64,000 nt of DNA from Parasitella parasitica (Eukaryota > Mucoromycota > Mucoromycetes > Mucorales > Mucoraceae), in contig MU619237.1 of assembly GCA_025201805.1 (NCBI GenBank), positions 378,784-442,783 on the forward strand. The letters are read 5' to 3'. Shown here piece by piece: positions 11,259 through 23,034 of this stretch (positions within the stretch are counted from its first letter, which is position 1; every line of letters begins with the position of its first letter). The notes below the pieces were generated by a model that did not search any database, was not told the DNA's origin, and saw only the letters and a program-made list of their open reading frames with translations. The position numbers were made by a program, and so were the translations under genes.

Positions 11259-13778
11259 TCAAAGATGCCCAAGAGTATCGACGAGGCTATTGACCTGATC
11301 AACATTAGGAATATAAAAGTGTGCTTCAGTTTGCTTCTTTCCGACAGTGGATGTGATAGCTTGCGGGATTTCATTCAGAAGCGAAAAAACAACCTCATCA
11401 GTCTTGCCATCGCCAATACACAAAATAAAGTCAATTGTGGGAAGATCCAGGTCCTTGAGAATGTTACGGACAGCAGTAGACTTGTCAATTGAAGAGGGAC
11501 GAAGCTCTAAAGTCTTGTTACCGAGAACAATGGAAAGAGCCATATGGCTCAGCAACTTTTCTAGATTGACCTGCAACTCTGTCGCTTGCCACGAGCCAAA
11601 TTCAGGATCGGCATTGCGATAGTGCCATGTCAAGTTGATCTCCTTTTCTTCGATGAACGAACCAGGCGTACGTTCGGTATAATGCTGGAAGAGCGGGCGG
11701 ATGGTTTCTTTCCAGCTAGGATCAACTTGCTCCACAAGGCAGTACCACTTGTTGTCCTCCTCCTTGATCAGCTTACCTTCGTTGGATGCTGCGACAGGAT
11801 TGATTTTGTCGCGAATGTTGGCAGGATGTTTGTAGAAACAGCCATGCTCGGCAGAAAGACCTACACCTGTTGATTCAAACCAGCTGTCCAAATGGTGACG
11901 GGAACGGCCAGACAAAATGTAAACGTATGTGTCAGGTTGCTCGGCCAATGTCTTTAAATGGCCCAACACAGTTTGGGAAGGCTTTGCAAACTCGGGCAAC
12001 TTATGAGTGGTAGTCAGCGTACCGTCATAATCGAGCAAAACCAGCTTCTTCTTGCCAGCAGCCCTGGCCTTGGCGATCACGGCCTTGGAGTCTAGTTGAG
12101 GAATAGACATACGTTGGCCAAACTCCTCGCTTACACGTCTAAGCTCATTGACAAAACTGACGCCCCAATAGGCAGCAGTATACTTGGTAACATAGCGATA
12201 CAGCTTTTGGTGGTTGGCCTTGCGAATGTCATCGGGCATGGTAACAGCCTCATGGATTGCATTAGCCAGCTCTTCCGTGTTCCAGGGGTTCACAATGATG
12301 GAGCCATTCAACGATTGGGCGGCACCGGCAAATTCAGAGAGGATCAAAACACCATGCTTCTCTTGCTGAGAAGAAATGTACTCGTAAGAGACCAGATTCA
12401 TGCCATCACGAGTGGAAGAAACGAGACAGACGTCAGCAGCAGCGTAAAGAGCAACCAGCTCATCAAAAGGAATGGAGCGATGCATAAAGTGGATAGGCAC
12501 AAATTCAACAGTGCCGTATTGACCATTGATACGTCCCACCAGCTCATTGATGGTGCTTCTCAGCTGCTGATACTCTTCGACATCTTCACGAGACGGAATA
12601 GCGAGTTGAACAAGCACGACCTTACCGACCCATTCAGGATGCTGGCTGAGGAAAACCTCCATAGCGTGCATCTTTTGGGGAACACCCTTGATGTAATCAA
12701 GACGATCTACACCTACAATCACCTTGCAATCACCGAATCTATTCTTTAGCTGCTGGATACGGTTTTGGATCTTGTCCTCCTTCAAGGCATCCGTGAACTT
12801 TTCGGGGTCTATGCCGATCGGGAAAGTGCCGACGTGGATATATCGTCCTTCGAATTCAACGCCGTTTGGCATCGTAGACAGGCCCAGGATGCGGGTGCAT
12901 GAAGACAGGAAATGACGAGCGTAGTCATAGGTGTGGAAGCCCAGTAGATCACTTTCCAGAACGCCCAATAAAATCTCTTTGCGCACAGGCAAAATTCTGT
13001 CTATTTGTTAGCACATCACTATTGACCAATTAACGACATAACTGCTGGTTTTTTTTCATATTTACCTGTAAATTTCACTGCTAGGGAAGGGAGTGTGCAG
13101 AAACCAGCCGATCTTGACGTTTTTCTTGGTCATCTTTCTAAGCAGAGAAGGCAGCAGCATTAAATGGTAATCCTGGATCCAAACAAGATCGCCATCTTGG
13201 ACAATCTTTGCAATCGCTTCGGCAAATAAACCATTGACCTTTTGATACGCTTCCCACCATTCCTCGTTGAAAGAAATTTCTCCCGGGTGGTAATGGAAAA
13301 GAGGCCAAAGAATACTAGGAAAAGACAGACATTAGATGTCTGGGGGGGACGCGTGTATAAATACGCTTATATACACAAAAAGAAAGAAGGAAAAAGCTTA
13401 CCTATTTGAGAAACCGTTGTAATGCAAATCAGCCAAATCGTTGTCGACAAAAACGGGCATGGTTGAGGTTTCATTCAGTAGTCTTTCTTCAAGACCCTTT
13501 TTGTCTTCAGCGGGGACATTCAAACCTTAAAAAATGCAGAGCATGTAAATTACAAGCAAACAGCTAGAATTTGAACTAAACGTACCAGGCCAGCCAATCC
13601 AGGTAAACGACATCATTTTCTTCAGTCCACTCAATCCAGTAACCAGCCCACCAGAAGACATTTTGAAGTCGTATTGGCCTGTCTTTTGATCCTTGTTCAC
13701 AGTGACAGGCAGTCTGTTGGAAACAACCAACAAACGAAGATTTTTGTCGTTTTTAGCTACTGTGTTATCTGCAGACAT
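11259..13778 (-). CDS. TPS2: fused trehalose-6-phosphate synthase/phosphatase
   Basis: Exons 13778-13586, 13525-13402, 13314-13066 and 12996-11259 give 767 residues. The N-terminal GT20 synthase domain (about 14-490) looks intact: RLP, GWPG, NSILWPLFHY, the QDYHL loop, the VDRLDYIKG pair Arg/Lys and DGMNLVSYE are all present. The C-terminal HAD phosphatase domain (about 505-760) has DYDGTL (near 513), a SGR loop and AEHG. Its last motif reads GDGKTDE, where trehalose phosphatases normally have GDDxTDE. The fusion makes trehalose-6-phosphate from UDP-glucose and glucose-6-phosphate and would dephosphorylate it to trehalose, a stress and spore sugar. Whether the phosphatase half is active is open. 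Symbol chosen by architecture. Confidence 0.92.
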
Positions 13779-14335
13779 GTCTGAAAAAAAAATCGGTTGA
13801 GTTGTGTGTATGGGAAGGGCCGTGTTGTTGTGACCAGAAAACTCACCTATTGTTTTGGTTTTTTTTCAATTGTATGTACAAGAGAAGAAGAGAAAAGAAA
13901 AAAGCAATGCACTTTTTTTTTGAGTTTTTAATCCTAAAAGATAGGATCATTTGATAAAAAAGCAGGTATTCAGAATGATTATTTCATTGGATGGCCGTTT
14001 CAAATAATGACATATTGAGAGACGAAATTTCTATATTGAAGCGTGGTGTAGGGGTCTTCATAATCGGCTATTTAAAATACGTTTTGTTGCATTGACGATA
14101 CAATTACGTATTGATCAAGGTCGTTGTATCCATTATAAAGACGAGTTTTTGCACTATGGCAAAAGCGAGGAACTACAACTTGAGAAAGTAATCTGATGAC
14201 CGAAAAGAGCCCGTGTCGAGTCATTTTATTATTCCATTGATAAACCCAAAAGCTGTCTGCGTAAACGTCGACATGTATTACACAACCAATTTTTATTTTA
14301 TTTTTTTCGGTTTCGGAACTACTTTTTTTTTTTTT
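13779..14335. other. upstream region of trehalose gene
   Basis: No gene. Contains the 5' flank and probable promoter of the trehalose gene, T-rich, ending in a T run that abuts the assembly gap. Confidence 0.5.
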
Positions 14336-14375
14336 NNNNNNNNNNNNNNNNNNNNNNNNNNNNNNNNNNNNNNNN
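14336..14375. other. assembly gap (40 N)
   Basis: Forty consecutive N directly after a poly-T tract. The true length and content are unknown, and sequence on the two sides may not be as close as drawn. Confidence 0.99.
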
Positions 14376-14651
14376 GAATCCCTCTAGAATAAAGTACTTC
14401 CCAGAACGTTTTGACATGGCAAAATGGCCAAGTGCCTGAACAACGAAAATAAAGAGGGAAAGATCCAACACCGAGGAATAAAGCGTGGTGAACAAAAATT
14501 CCTCGACAGTGAAACTATTCACGGCAAAGTCTGTGCTATTATGGCTCTTCAGCAGGGCAGCCAAAGTGTTTCTCAATGGCGTCGCCGGAATTTTTAGCCT
14601 TAACAGGAGTACAGTTATATATTCATCGTGTGATTCCAGCTTTTCGGGCAA
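14376..14651 (-). other. uncertain ORF running into the gap
   Basis: About 92 residues are open on the minus strand up to the gap, with a hydrophobic stretch but no motif I recognise and no ATG at the upstream end of the open frame. It could be an internal exon of a gene cut by the gap, or chance. Nothing on the other strand is better supported. The flank to 15126 has no gene apart from the TAN1 5' leader. Confidence 0.2.
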
Positions 14652-15126
14652 TCGTGTCTGGTGCTTTTGAAAGCGTTGTCAAAGTAAATGAGGAGCAATG
14701 CTTTTTCTTTGACACTCAAATTTATTGGTGTGCAATGTCAGCAGAGCCAGAGACATATATGGCGCAAAAGATAAAAAAAGAAACGTGCACAGCTTGATTT
14801 AAATAGGATTACCTACTGATATCGTCATCTATCTGTTTAGCTAATCAATAAATGTATATCATTATAGATCAAGCCATCTTGTGGAACATCAAACAAAAAA
14901 AAGCAATTCCCGTTCCTAAGCATGTCTACATACGTAACCAGCCTGAGGATTCAAGGTGCATCTCTCGAATAAAAGATGATGGTGCCAATCCAGCACGGCA
15001 GCTTGCCCTTGTATTACAGGAAATGGAGTTCCAACTGCTTCATTGTTGCATTCTTCGAGGGTTAAGCCACTATAATTATGTAACTTTTTTTTTTCTTTTT
15101 TTTTTTTTATAGTAGATGGTACAGAT

Positions 15127-16203
15127 ATGTCTGAACAACCTGCTGAAAAACGACCAGGACCTGATACCGAGCATAGTAAGCCGGTAAAAAAGCAAAAGAA
15201 AGACAGTGATACCATCCCAATTCTTCGCGGTCGCTTCAAACAAAGATGGTTGACAAAGCACTCCCACTTGCTAAAGCGCTCAAATGATGCTAGTGGTATT
15301 TTGGTATCTTGCAATGTTAATGCGGAAACTCGGGCTCTGGGCCAAGTTTCTACCTGTTTGGAGCATTACATTACAAAGCTATTTCCTGATCATTCAAGCA
15401 CTTGGGTTAGATTTGAGGGCAAGCTTGATATTGATCAGATCGATTTTGAAAAGCAAGAAGAGGAGGATGAAGAACAAAAAGAAATCGAAAAATCAGTTGA
15501 AAAAGAGCGCAAGGAAAAGAAATTTCAAGCCGTCGATGCTGCTTGTGGTGGGATTGTGTTTTATAGATTTAGAATCAATGTCAAACCTACAGATTTCGTG
15601 CTCACGTTGATGGGCAAGTTTGAATACTTTAGACGTTTCCTGCATAGACTATTAACACCTATCCGCACATATTATAGAGTACATTAAGCAATTGCCTGAC
15701 AAAGAAAAGGCACAAGAATTGGGAAAGCTTCGCCATTGTTCTGTAATGTGAATTCGATAATTTTGAGCAATTTCAGCATGTATTGACACGGTTTACATTT
15801 ATGCAGAGATGGATTCCCTTGGACTATATTTGTCCTGCTACCACAGAACGAATTAGCTCCTGCTTTGAACGAGTCAAGGCAGATTTTTTTGATACGAAGG
15901 GGGAGACAACAGATGAGACAGTAGCAATTATGACTGAAATCCGTAACAACATCATGATCAGCAAGGAGGAAATCATCCAAACAGTTGCTCCACTCATACC
16001 ACCAAAATACAAGTAAATCGTTTGACCAATGAACAAAGAGTCATAATCCCACTAACACGTTTATTTGGTTGTTTAGAGTCAATCTCAAACAACCTACCTA
16101 TGTGATCTTGGTCACTGTTTTCAAGAGTGCGTGTGGAATTGCAGTGTTGAAAGATTATTACGAGAAAAAGAAATACAATCTAGTGGCCTACTGCCAACAA
16201 TAG
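15127..16203 (+). CDS. TAN1: THUMP-domain tRNA acetyltransferase cofactor Tan1/THUMPD1
   Basis: Exons 15127-15613, 15678-15742, 15777-16012 and 16077-16203 give 304 residues. Matches THUMPD1/Tan1 in order: basic N-terminus, GILVSCNVNAETRAL segment, a Glu/Lys-rich insertion (about 108-131), then the THUMP part with LTRFTFMQRWIPLDY and a C-terminal ACGIAVLKDYYEKKKYNL block. In yeast this protein delivers tRNA to Kre33/NAT10 for ac4C12 formation in serine and leucine tRNAs. Intron 1 only keeps the frame as a GC-AG intron (G|GCAAGT). Intron 2 is just 34 nt, unusually short. The last codons overlap the end of the convergent gene at 16180. Confidence 0.88.
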
Positions 16204-17111
16204 CTGCACTCGATAAGCTTTTCTGACAGAGTTGAAACAGACCATAGAGTATCCATTCTATTAATCGTCATTAGAACACGCCGTATATATATATATATAT
16301 GCATATATAAAAGAAACCTCTTGTGCCTCAATCAACTCTTGAATAGTAATCACGTCTTCTATCAGTTCTTCATTTTGCAAAAGAAACGAGCGAAATACGC
16401 CGGGCAAAACCCCACATTCGATCTTGGGTGTCTTCCAAATATATCTACCATCGACTACGAACCGAACAGCAATGTTCGTGATGCTTGTTTCCGTAACATT
16501 CCCCTCCTTATTCCATAACACGACATCAAAAGGCTCGTGTGCAGGTGCATGCCAATCGCAGTGCGTTCTTTCCCTCGAAAGATTATACATATCACGTCGG
16601 GTTGTCTTGTGCACAACAAATGGATCATTTGTTGCTAAATCGAAAGGTTTAGTGTCCAAAACAATGCTGACGTTAGTGGTTGAAGCAGCAGCCTCCTCTA
16701 GGGATTCATAGGAGGATACGGGCGTTGGCAATTGTGTGTGCTCTACTGTTATATTTGAGTCTGTGTCCACTAGCAATCTCACCTAGTGGTGTGCGTGTCA
16801 GCAAGATAATTTGGAAATGGTAATCAATTTGTATGTATTACACGTTGGTAGGCTCCATTCTTTGGCACGTTACTGTTCAAGTGATCAATAATGGCTTGAG
16901 TTGACAAGTTTTTCTGAAACAAAGTTGAATCCAGCTTCTGAAAGTCTTCGATAGCATTTTGAAGCCTGCGTAAATGTTGTTCTAAGAGATAAAATCCTAC
17001 CCCAGCAAATATTAACCATTTTCGTTCCTTTGTGTGTGTGTGTGTAGTATTCATACCATTGTCAGGTTCGTATAAAATCGTCTCTAACAATTCAAAGCTA
17101 CTGTTGCTCAT
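16180..17111 (-). CDS. class IV aminotransferase, aminodeoxychorismate-lyase-like
   Basis: Exons 17111-17057, 16996-16842, 16782-16318 and 16257-16180 give 250 residues. Signs of the PLP fold-type IV family: N-terminal FELLETILYEPDNG then LLEQHLRRLQN, the HKTTRRDMYN segment holding the presumed Schiff-base lysine, and NVTETSITNIAV, the usual TExxxxN cofactor loop. The final exon (NGYSMVCFNSVRKAYRV) supplies the expected closing Asn-Ser-Val-Arg motif. Such proteins release 4-aminobenzoate from aminodeoxychorismate in folate synthesis, though D-amino or branched-chain transaminase activity cannot be excluded by eye. The last intron contains an AT dinucleotide run. The stop codon lies inside the TAN1 coding sequence on the other strand. 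Confidence 0.8.
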
Positions 17112-18225
17112 TTGTGAAAAAAAGAATGTCTGCAAAATTCAAAATCGCCTATTTAATAGGAATTGTTTGCCAAATAGACCATAAAAACACTTGAAATAAC
17201 ACTAAAACGTATAATTTTTTGCAGTTAAACTTATTTTATAACTGCATTTGACTTTTCTGGATCTCTTTCTTGCATTTAATAGGCATTGTTGCACTGTTTG
17301 GAACCCGTTTAGAATATAGAACCTTGATTCTACACTTACCGCGGTATTTGAAATCCTACGTTTCATGATTCCATGAAAAACTGGCAAAATATGAAGACTT
17401 GTCAAGTACTCTGTAAAACATATAGTAAGTATCCTATGTCTACTAATAAAAGTTGGCACCAAATTTGATGCTCTTTCTGGTAAGGTAGTTTTTGTAGCTT
17501 TTTTTGTGCAAAAAAGTGCTCTATCAAAGAATTTTCAAAATTAGGTTTTTCGCAAATAAGTTTAGTTTTTATATTATGAAATTTTTGTTTTATATTTTGG
17601 AATGATAGCCGGCTTCAACAGCTATGTTTTCTGTGGTTTTGCGGATTCGTAGCTATGTTTTTCGTCGAACAACAACAACTTTTTCCTAAAAACGAATTTC
17701 GGGTCGACCAATGGTAAGGCCTGAAGCGTCTTTTTTTGATGAAAAATCAACCATTTTTTTTGTCTGTAAAAACTACCTAGATATATTAAACTAGTAAAAA
17801 TAGCACGATTGCACTTAGAAACTAGTGTTTGGAAAGCCCTCTATCTCGAGATAATGGTTGATTTATGTGCCTGATCACAATGCTGAAACTCAATTCTCAA
17901 CAGCAGACATCTGCTGCAAAAGGTGCTTTTTTTTTTGTGGGAAAAAAATGCTGTTATAAAACACAATTGATTATTGTATTCTGCTGATCCTTTTAATTTT
18001 TAAGGAGCATTTTACTTTGCGCAAGACTATACATTTGATAAAATTATGCATTTTTACTGCCATGCTGTTTGAATAACCGATTGTTCGGATTGTTTGGTGA
18101 CTTTTTAGGCAGCCAAAGGAGAGGAAAAAAAAAAGGGGGGTGGGGGTGAAGGCGCAAGGAATACAGTGAATCCAAGCAAGCGTAGTCGATGAATCCTCCT
18201 CTTTTTCGTACATCCGATCATTAAT
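17112..18225. other. intergenic, divergent promoters
   Basis: No supportable gene. A minus-strand ORF at 17202-17462 (86 aa) has no recognisable content. The last few hundred bases, with G-rich (18130) and pyrimidine-rich stretches, should contain the eL8 promoter. Confidence 0.5.
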
Positions 18226-19252
18226 ATGGTATGTAATGTCATGGCAAATCTACAAAATCAACTGTAATATGATGTATGGGTTCGATGGATAGATGGATGT
18301 GTGGATGTATGGATGTGTGGATGTGGGAAGGGAGGGCCTATACGGACAGACAGACCAGGCAGATAGATAGGACTGCTCGCACCATACATCATAACAGTGT
18401 ACAGATTGAAGCACTATGGATAATTTCGTATTAAATACATGTTGCATGCTATAGGCTCCCACCAAGAAGACCACTGGTAAGAAGGTTGCTCCTTCTCCTT
18501 ATGCTGTCAAGGGAAAGCAAACTGGCAAGACTGCTGCCAACCCTTTGATTGAAAAGACCCCCAAGAACTTTGGTGTCGGTCAAGATGTCCAACCCAAGCG
18601 CGATGTCTCTCGCTTTGTCAAGTGGCCCCACTATGTTAAGCTTCAACGCCAAAAGAAGATCATCTACCAACGTCTCAAGGTCCCTCCTGCTCTTAACCAA
18701 TTCACTCAAGTTTTGGACAAGAACACTGCTACCCAAGTCTTCAAGTTGATGCACAAGTACAGACCTGAATCCAAGAACGAGAAGCGCAATCGTCTCCGCG
18801 CTGCTGCCCTTGCCAAGTCTGAGAAGAAGGAAGTTGCCAAGACTGACAAGCCCGTTGTCATCAAGTATGGTATCAACCACATCACTGCTTTGGTTGAAGC
18901 CAAGAAGGCTCAATTGGTCGTCATTGCTGACGATGTTGACCCTATTGAGTTGGTTCTCTGGCTCCCCGCTCTCTGCCGTAAGATGGGCGTCCCTTACTGT
19001 ATCATCAAGGGTAAAGCCCGTCTCGGTACTCTCGTCCACAAGAAGACTGCCACTGCTCTTGCTTTGACCGAAGTCTCCGAAGCTGATAAGGCCGAGTTAG
19101 CTACTATTGTCTCTGCTGTCAACACCAACTTTACTGAGAAGTGGGAGGATGTCCGTCGTCACTGGGGTGGTGGCATCATGGGTCCCAAGTCCAACGCCAA
19201 GATGGCCAAGCGTGCTGCCATTGCTGCCAAGGAAATCGCTGCTCGTCAATAA
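18226..19252 (+). CDS. RPL8: 60S ribosomal protein eL8 (L7a/L8)
   Basis: The first coding exon is only the ATG (18226-18228), followed by a 226-nt intron (GTATGT...ATAG) and exon 18455-19252. Product 266 residues beginning [11 protein letters not shown]. The body is clear eL8: [25 protein letters not shown], the L7Ae RNA-binding core with [17 protein letters not shown] and [15 protein letters not shown], and a C-terminal [12 protein letters not shown] component of the large ribosomal subunit that binds 28S rRNA domain I. Codons look strongly optimised (AAG, GCC, GTC, CTC), as expected for high expression. The intron contains a GGATGT microsatellite. Confidence 0.97.
18287..18328. repeat. GGATGTGT/GGATAGAT microsatellite in eL8 intron
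   Basis: Imperfect tandem GGAT(G/A)x units within the first intron of the ribosomal protein gene. Confidence 0.8.
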
Positions 19253-19660
19253 ATTCTTTCGCTGTTTCTTTGAATTCAGTCATGTTATGATTTAGTAGCC
19301 TATCTATTAATTATCATTGCAATAAAATCTATACTCTATATATGATGTTGATTGCTGTATCATGCAAATAAACCCGGAATTTAGCCGGAATTTTGACGTG
19401 CCAGAATCAAAGTAATTGAAAACAACATATGGCATATATATGTATAATTCTGAAACGAGGTAAAAAGTGGATCAAGCTCCCATTTATCCTTTTTTCTTTT
19501 CACTGTTCTCCTTTTTTTCTTGTTTTTTTTCCCTCTTGGGTATGCGTCTCCTCTTCGTCTGCTCTCCTTTTTCACAAAATAATAGTAACAATAATAAGTC
19601 GCCATTCTACAAAAAAAAAAAAAAAACCCTTATCCCTTCTTCCCCTTTTGTACAATTTAT
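19253..19660. other. intergenic
   Basis: eL8 3' flank (AATAAA at 19320), then a T/C-rich leader and a poly-A tract before the RasGAP start. No gene. Confidence 0.5.
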
Positions 19661-20118
19661 ATGATTCAAGATAAAAACCAATCTGAAAGAAATAGTGGGG
19701 CATCGTATTCAGCTGTTGGCATTTCAAGTGGTGGCATTGTCAGCCGAGCTGTAACTGCAGCAACAGCCAATAGTCTGGAACGAAGGTCAACCCAATCATC
19801 TTTAGGAAGACGAGCTTCAAAGCAATATTCTGTATCGGTATTTTATTCAATCGCCACTGAACAAGATGTTGAAATCGAAGATGAACTCGCAAACGGTACA
19901 GTACATTACCCATATAATGTCATGAATACAAACATGTCGTTGATATTCGTGTAGTACAAAAAACCTTACGTGAATTAAAAAACAACATTTCAACGCAATC
20001 GAAAAATAACTTTTTGTTGGAAAGAGATGTGCGATTTCTGGATTCCCGAATAGCATTGCTGATTCAAAACCGAATGGCACTAGACGAGGTATATATACAT
20101 GGAGACAGAGACAGAGAC

Positions 20119-20157
<39 letters not shown>

Positions 20158-22657
20158 TCTGCGTAGGGTTAAAGTCTTAATAAGAGAGACGCTGATAACT
20201 ACTGTATATAGACAAAACATCAGAGCGAGTGCACAAACCAATTGGAAGACCACGCCGACATTTCTTCAGATCAATTTTCTGGTAATCACAAATTTCAGCA
20301 TTATGGCAATCTCTTCTTTTTGCTACAAAGCGAGCCTCGCTACATCGCCTCACTCTGTCGGCTGGTGAACCTATCAGAAATTGATACGCTACTACAAACT
20401 GTCATGTTTACACTATATGGCAATCAATACGAAAGCAGAGAAGAGAATCTGCTGTTGACTATGTTTCAGGTACGCAATTTGCTTTACGAGCTGCTGCAAG
20501 ACAAGTCCTCACTGCGCATTGTTATAATGTACTTATTTAGAATGTACTGGCCGCTCAGTTCGAGGGAGCAACTGAATTTGGCTCGTTACTTCGAGCAAAC
20601 ACGCCTGTATCTCGCATGCTGACAACATACACCAGAAGAGGCCCGGGTCAGACTTATTTGAAAGCTGTGCTATCGAAAAAAATCAACGAACTGATCGACC
20701 AAAACGATCTGAATCTACAGATAAACCCTCTAAAAGTGTATGACGAGGTAATTGAAGAAAAGTGTAGACTGGGCACTTTACCGCCTGGATTTATGAAGAG
20801 TGTTACTCCTGAATATGCGGCTGAAAACAGCGATGTGCAAGCAATTATTCGACCAAGACTAGAGAAGCTAATTGAAATTGCAAATGGCTTTCTGTCAACC
20901 ATTATTGAGTCGCTGGAGAGTATCCCATACGGCATCCGCTGGATCTGCAAACAGATTAGATCGCTCACCAAAAGAAAGTATCCACATGCCACAGACAGCG
21001 CCATATCTTCTCTGATAGGCGGTTTCTTCTTTCTTCGCTTCATCAACCCTGCCATCGTCACCCCACAAGCATACATGTTGATCGACTCTAATCCTGGCCC
21101 AAATCCAAGAACCACACTAACGCTGATTGCCAAAATGCTACAGAATATAGCCAACAAGCCTACGTACGCCAAAGAATCCTACATGGTACCAACAAATCCC
21201 TTTGTCGAAACAAATAAACAGCGGCTGCAGCTTTTTCTAGATGATATTTGCAAAGTTAGTGATTTTTACGAATCATTGGAGATGGATCAATACATGGCAC
21301 TTTCACGCAAAGACATTTCCATCAACATTACACTCAATGAAATGTTTAGCATGCATCTGCTACTAGATCAGCATGTTCAGAAGCTTGCGCCTGAGCCTAC
21401 ACATAGACTACGCATTCTGCTGCAAGATCTGGGGCCTGTGCCAAAGCAAGTGCCTCGCAATTTAAATCGACTCATCCAACTGCCGCTGTACAGTCGTTGG
21501 GAGACAACGCCAATGATGGATGGACTGCTGCAACGACAACCACAGCAACAGAAGACAAAGGAGGAGGAAGAGGCTGAAGAGCAGCAGCAAGATACAAGCA
21601 TTGCTTTTACCTCACCCGAGAACAGCATTACGCAGAACGACATTGTATATATGGAGACCAAATCAATATTTGTGCAAATCTTAAGGTCATTACCACACAC
21701 ACAAAAACTGCGTACATCCAACGGCGTTTTGTTTGATTTATTGCGCATTTCAGAAGCAGCAGGCTCTGCAAAGGATCCTCAATTGGCAATCAAAGGCAGC
21801 AAGGTACGAACCATGTTAAAAGAACTGGAAGAATCTGGTATTGTGAGTCGGCGTAATGACTACGCATTCTTGGTGCAGGAAATCAAGCAAGAGTTGATTC
21901 ATTTGGGCGATCTCAAAGACCGTGTGATTCTAGAGATAAAGTCTTTGGAGCAGGTATTCAAGACAATCCAGGACCACAACGACTATCTCCAGAGCCAGCT
22001 GGGGACTTACAAGGCCTATTTGCAGAACGTAAGAATGCAAAGTGCTGGTGGACCAAATGACCAGAGAGTACTTGACAGCAATAATACCTCCAATACACCA
22101 GCTTTAATTCGCCAAAACCAGCAACATCCATTCAGCGATACTACAAACACAGCAATAAAAAGAAACGCTGCAGCTTCAACACCAGTAAAAAGTAGTAACA
22201 ATAAAAAAAAGCCAACTGGGCCTTTCAAATTCACACATCAACAGCTAGAAAAGGATGGCGTTATTGTCGAGTCTGAGGTACCAGAATCCCGGAAAGCTAA
22301 TATATTCTTAATGATACAATCGCCTATCACCGGCACCTTTATTATATCTTTGCATTACAAAGGAAGAGAGAAACCTATACTAGAAATTGACTTGAAACTG
22401 GATGATCTTCTGGAAAAGGTAGTAGCGGATGTGAGACTTGGCAAATGTTGATTAATCACTAACCGAATGCGCATTATTAACAGCAAAAAGAAAAGATAAA
22501 ATATCTTGATCTTGAGTATGTGAAACTAAGCATAAGCAAGATTTTACAACTATTGAATAAATCGTTCAAAGGAAGAAGCAGCAGGTATTTTTACATACAT
22601 CAATTACAAGAAAAATATGTTCTGATAGATTTTTACTCTAGACTTGGCTTTTTTTAA
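19661..22657 (+). CDS. IQGAP-type Ras GTPase-activating-like protein
   Basis: Exons 19661-19895, 19955-20088, 20212-20469, 20541-22418 and 22484-22657 give 892 residues. GRD-type GAP domain spans about residues 150-480 with the structural [12 protein letters not shown] motif near 370 and the [12 protein letters not shown] helix. A RasGAP C-terminal domain follows (about 575-880) with the DLGPVP...LPLYSRWE linker and RSLPHTQKL, broken by polyglutamine/glutamate (540-556) and Asn/Ser/Lys-rich inserts. There are no calponin-homology or IQ repeats, so the layout resembles fission-yeast Gap1/Sar1 and Dictyostelium GAPA rather than full IQGAP. Likely role: small-GTPase control of actin, cytokinesis or Ras signalling. 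Intron 2 holds a GA microsatellite. Confidence 0.85.
20101..20156. repeat. GAGACA/GA microsatellite in intron
   Basis: Runs of GAGACA followed by about 14 GA units inside intron 2 of the RasGAP-like gene. Confidence 0.9.
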
Positions 22658-23034
22658 TTAAAACTAATTTTAATATACCTCTTTTTTATTTTCGACCATG
22701 TAACTACTTGTCTTTATATATAATATACCATTTCGTTACGGCTTTTGAAGATCTCCAACGTATTGTGTCATTTGCGCTCATAATCACATCATGTTTAAAA
22801 ATTCAGGAACGGAGTATCCCTGAAGGATTCTTGGTTGCCATACATAATGGCTCAAAGAAATCTACTGAAATATTTAGGTTATCCACATTTTTTTACTTGC
22901 ATTAGACGTTCTTATTTGTGGAGTAATTCATGCAAGCATTTCCTTGCATCAAGTGAGAATTCCCGCTATTTAAAAGCAAGAAGCGGTGACAACCAGCTTC
23001 TTTTTTCTTTCCCCTTTCTTATTTCTTGAGCAGA
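22658..23034. other. intergenic
   Basis: Between two genes in the same orientation. AT-rich, no gene; the last part with a TC-rich run should be the cystinosin leader. Confidence 0.5.

Noticed and set aside
12096-12749. 217-residue plus-strand ORF
   Set aside because: Antisense shadow of the trehalose enzyme with no domain of its own.
18260-18285. GGGTTCGATGG resembling a tRNA T-loop
   Set aside because: No acceptor or anticodon stem pairs around it and it lies inside the eL8 intron microsatellite.
18229-18454. snoRNA hosted in the eL8 intron
   Set aside because: A TGATG-like string exists but there is no CTGA D box at a workable distance.
18449-19039. 196-residue minus-strand ORF
   Set aside because: Antisense shadow of the highly biased eL8 coding sequence.
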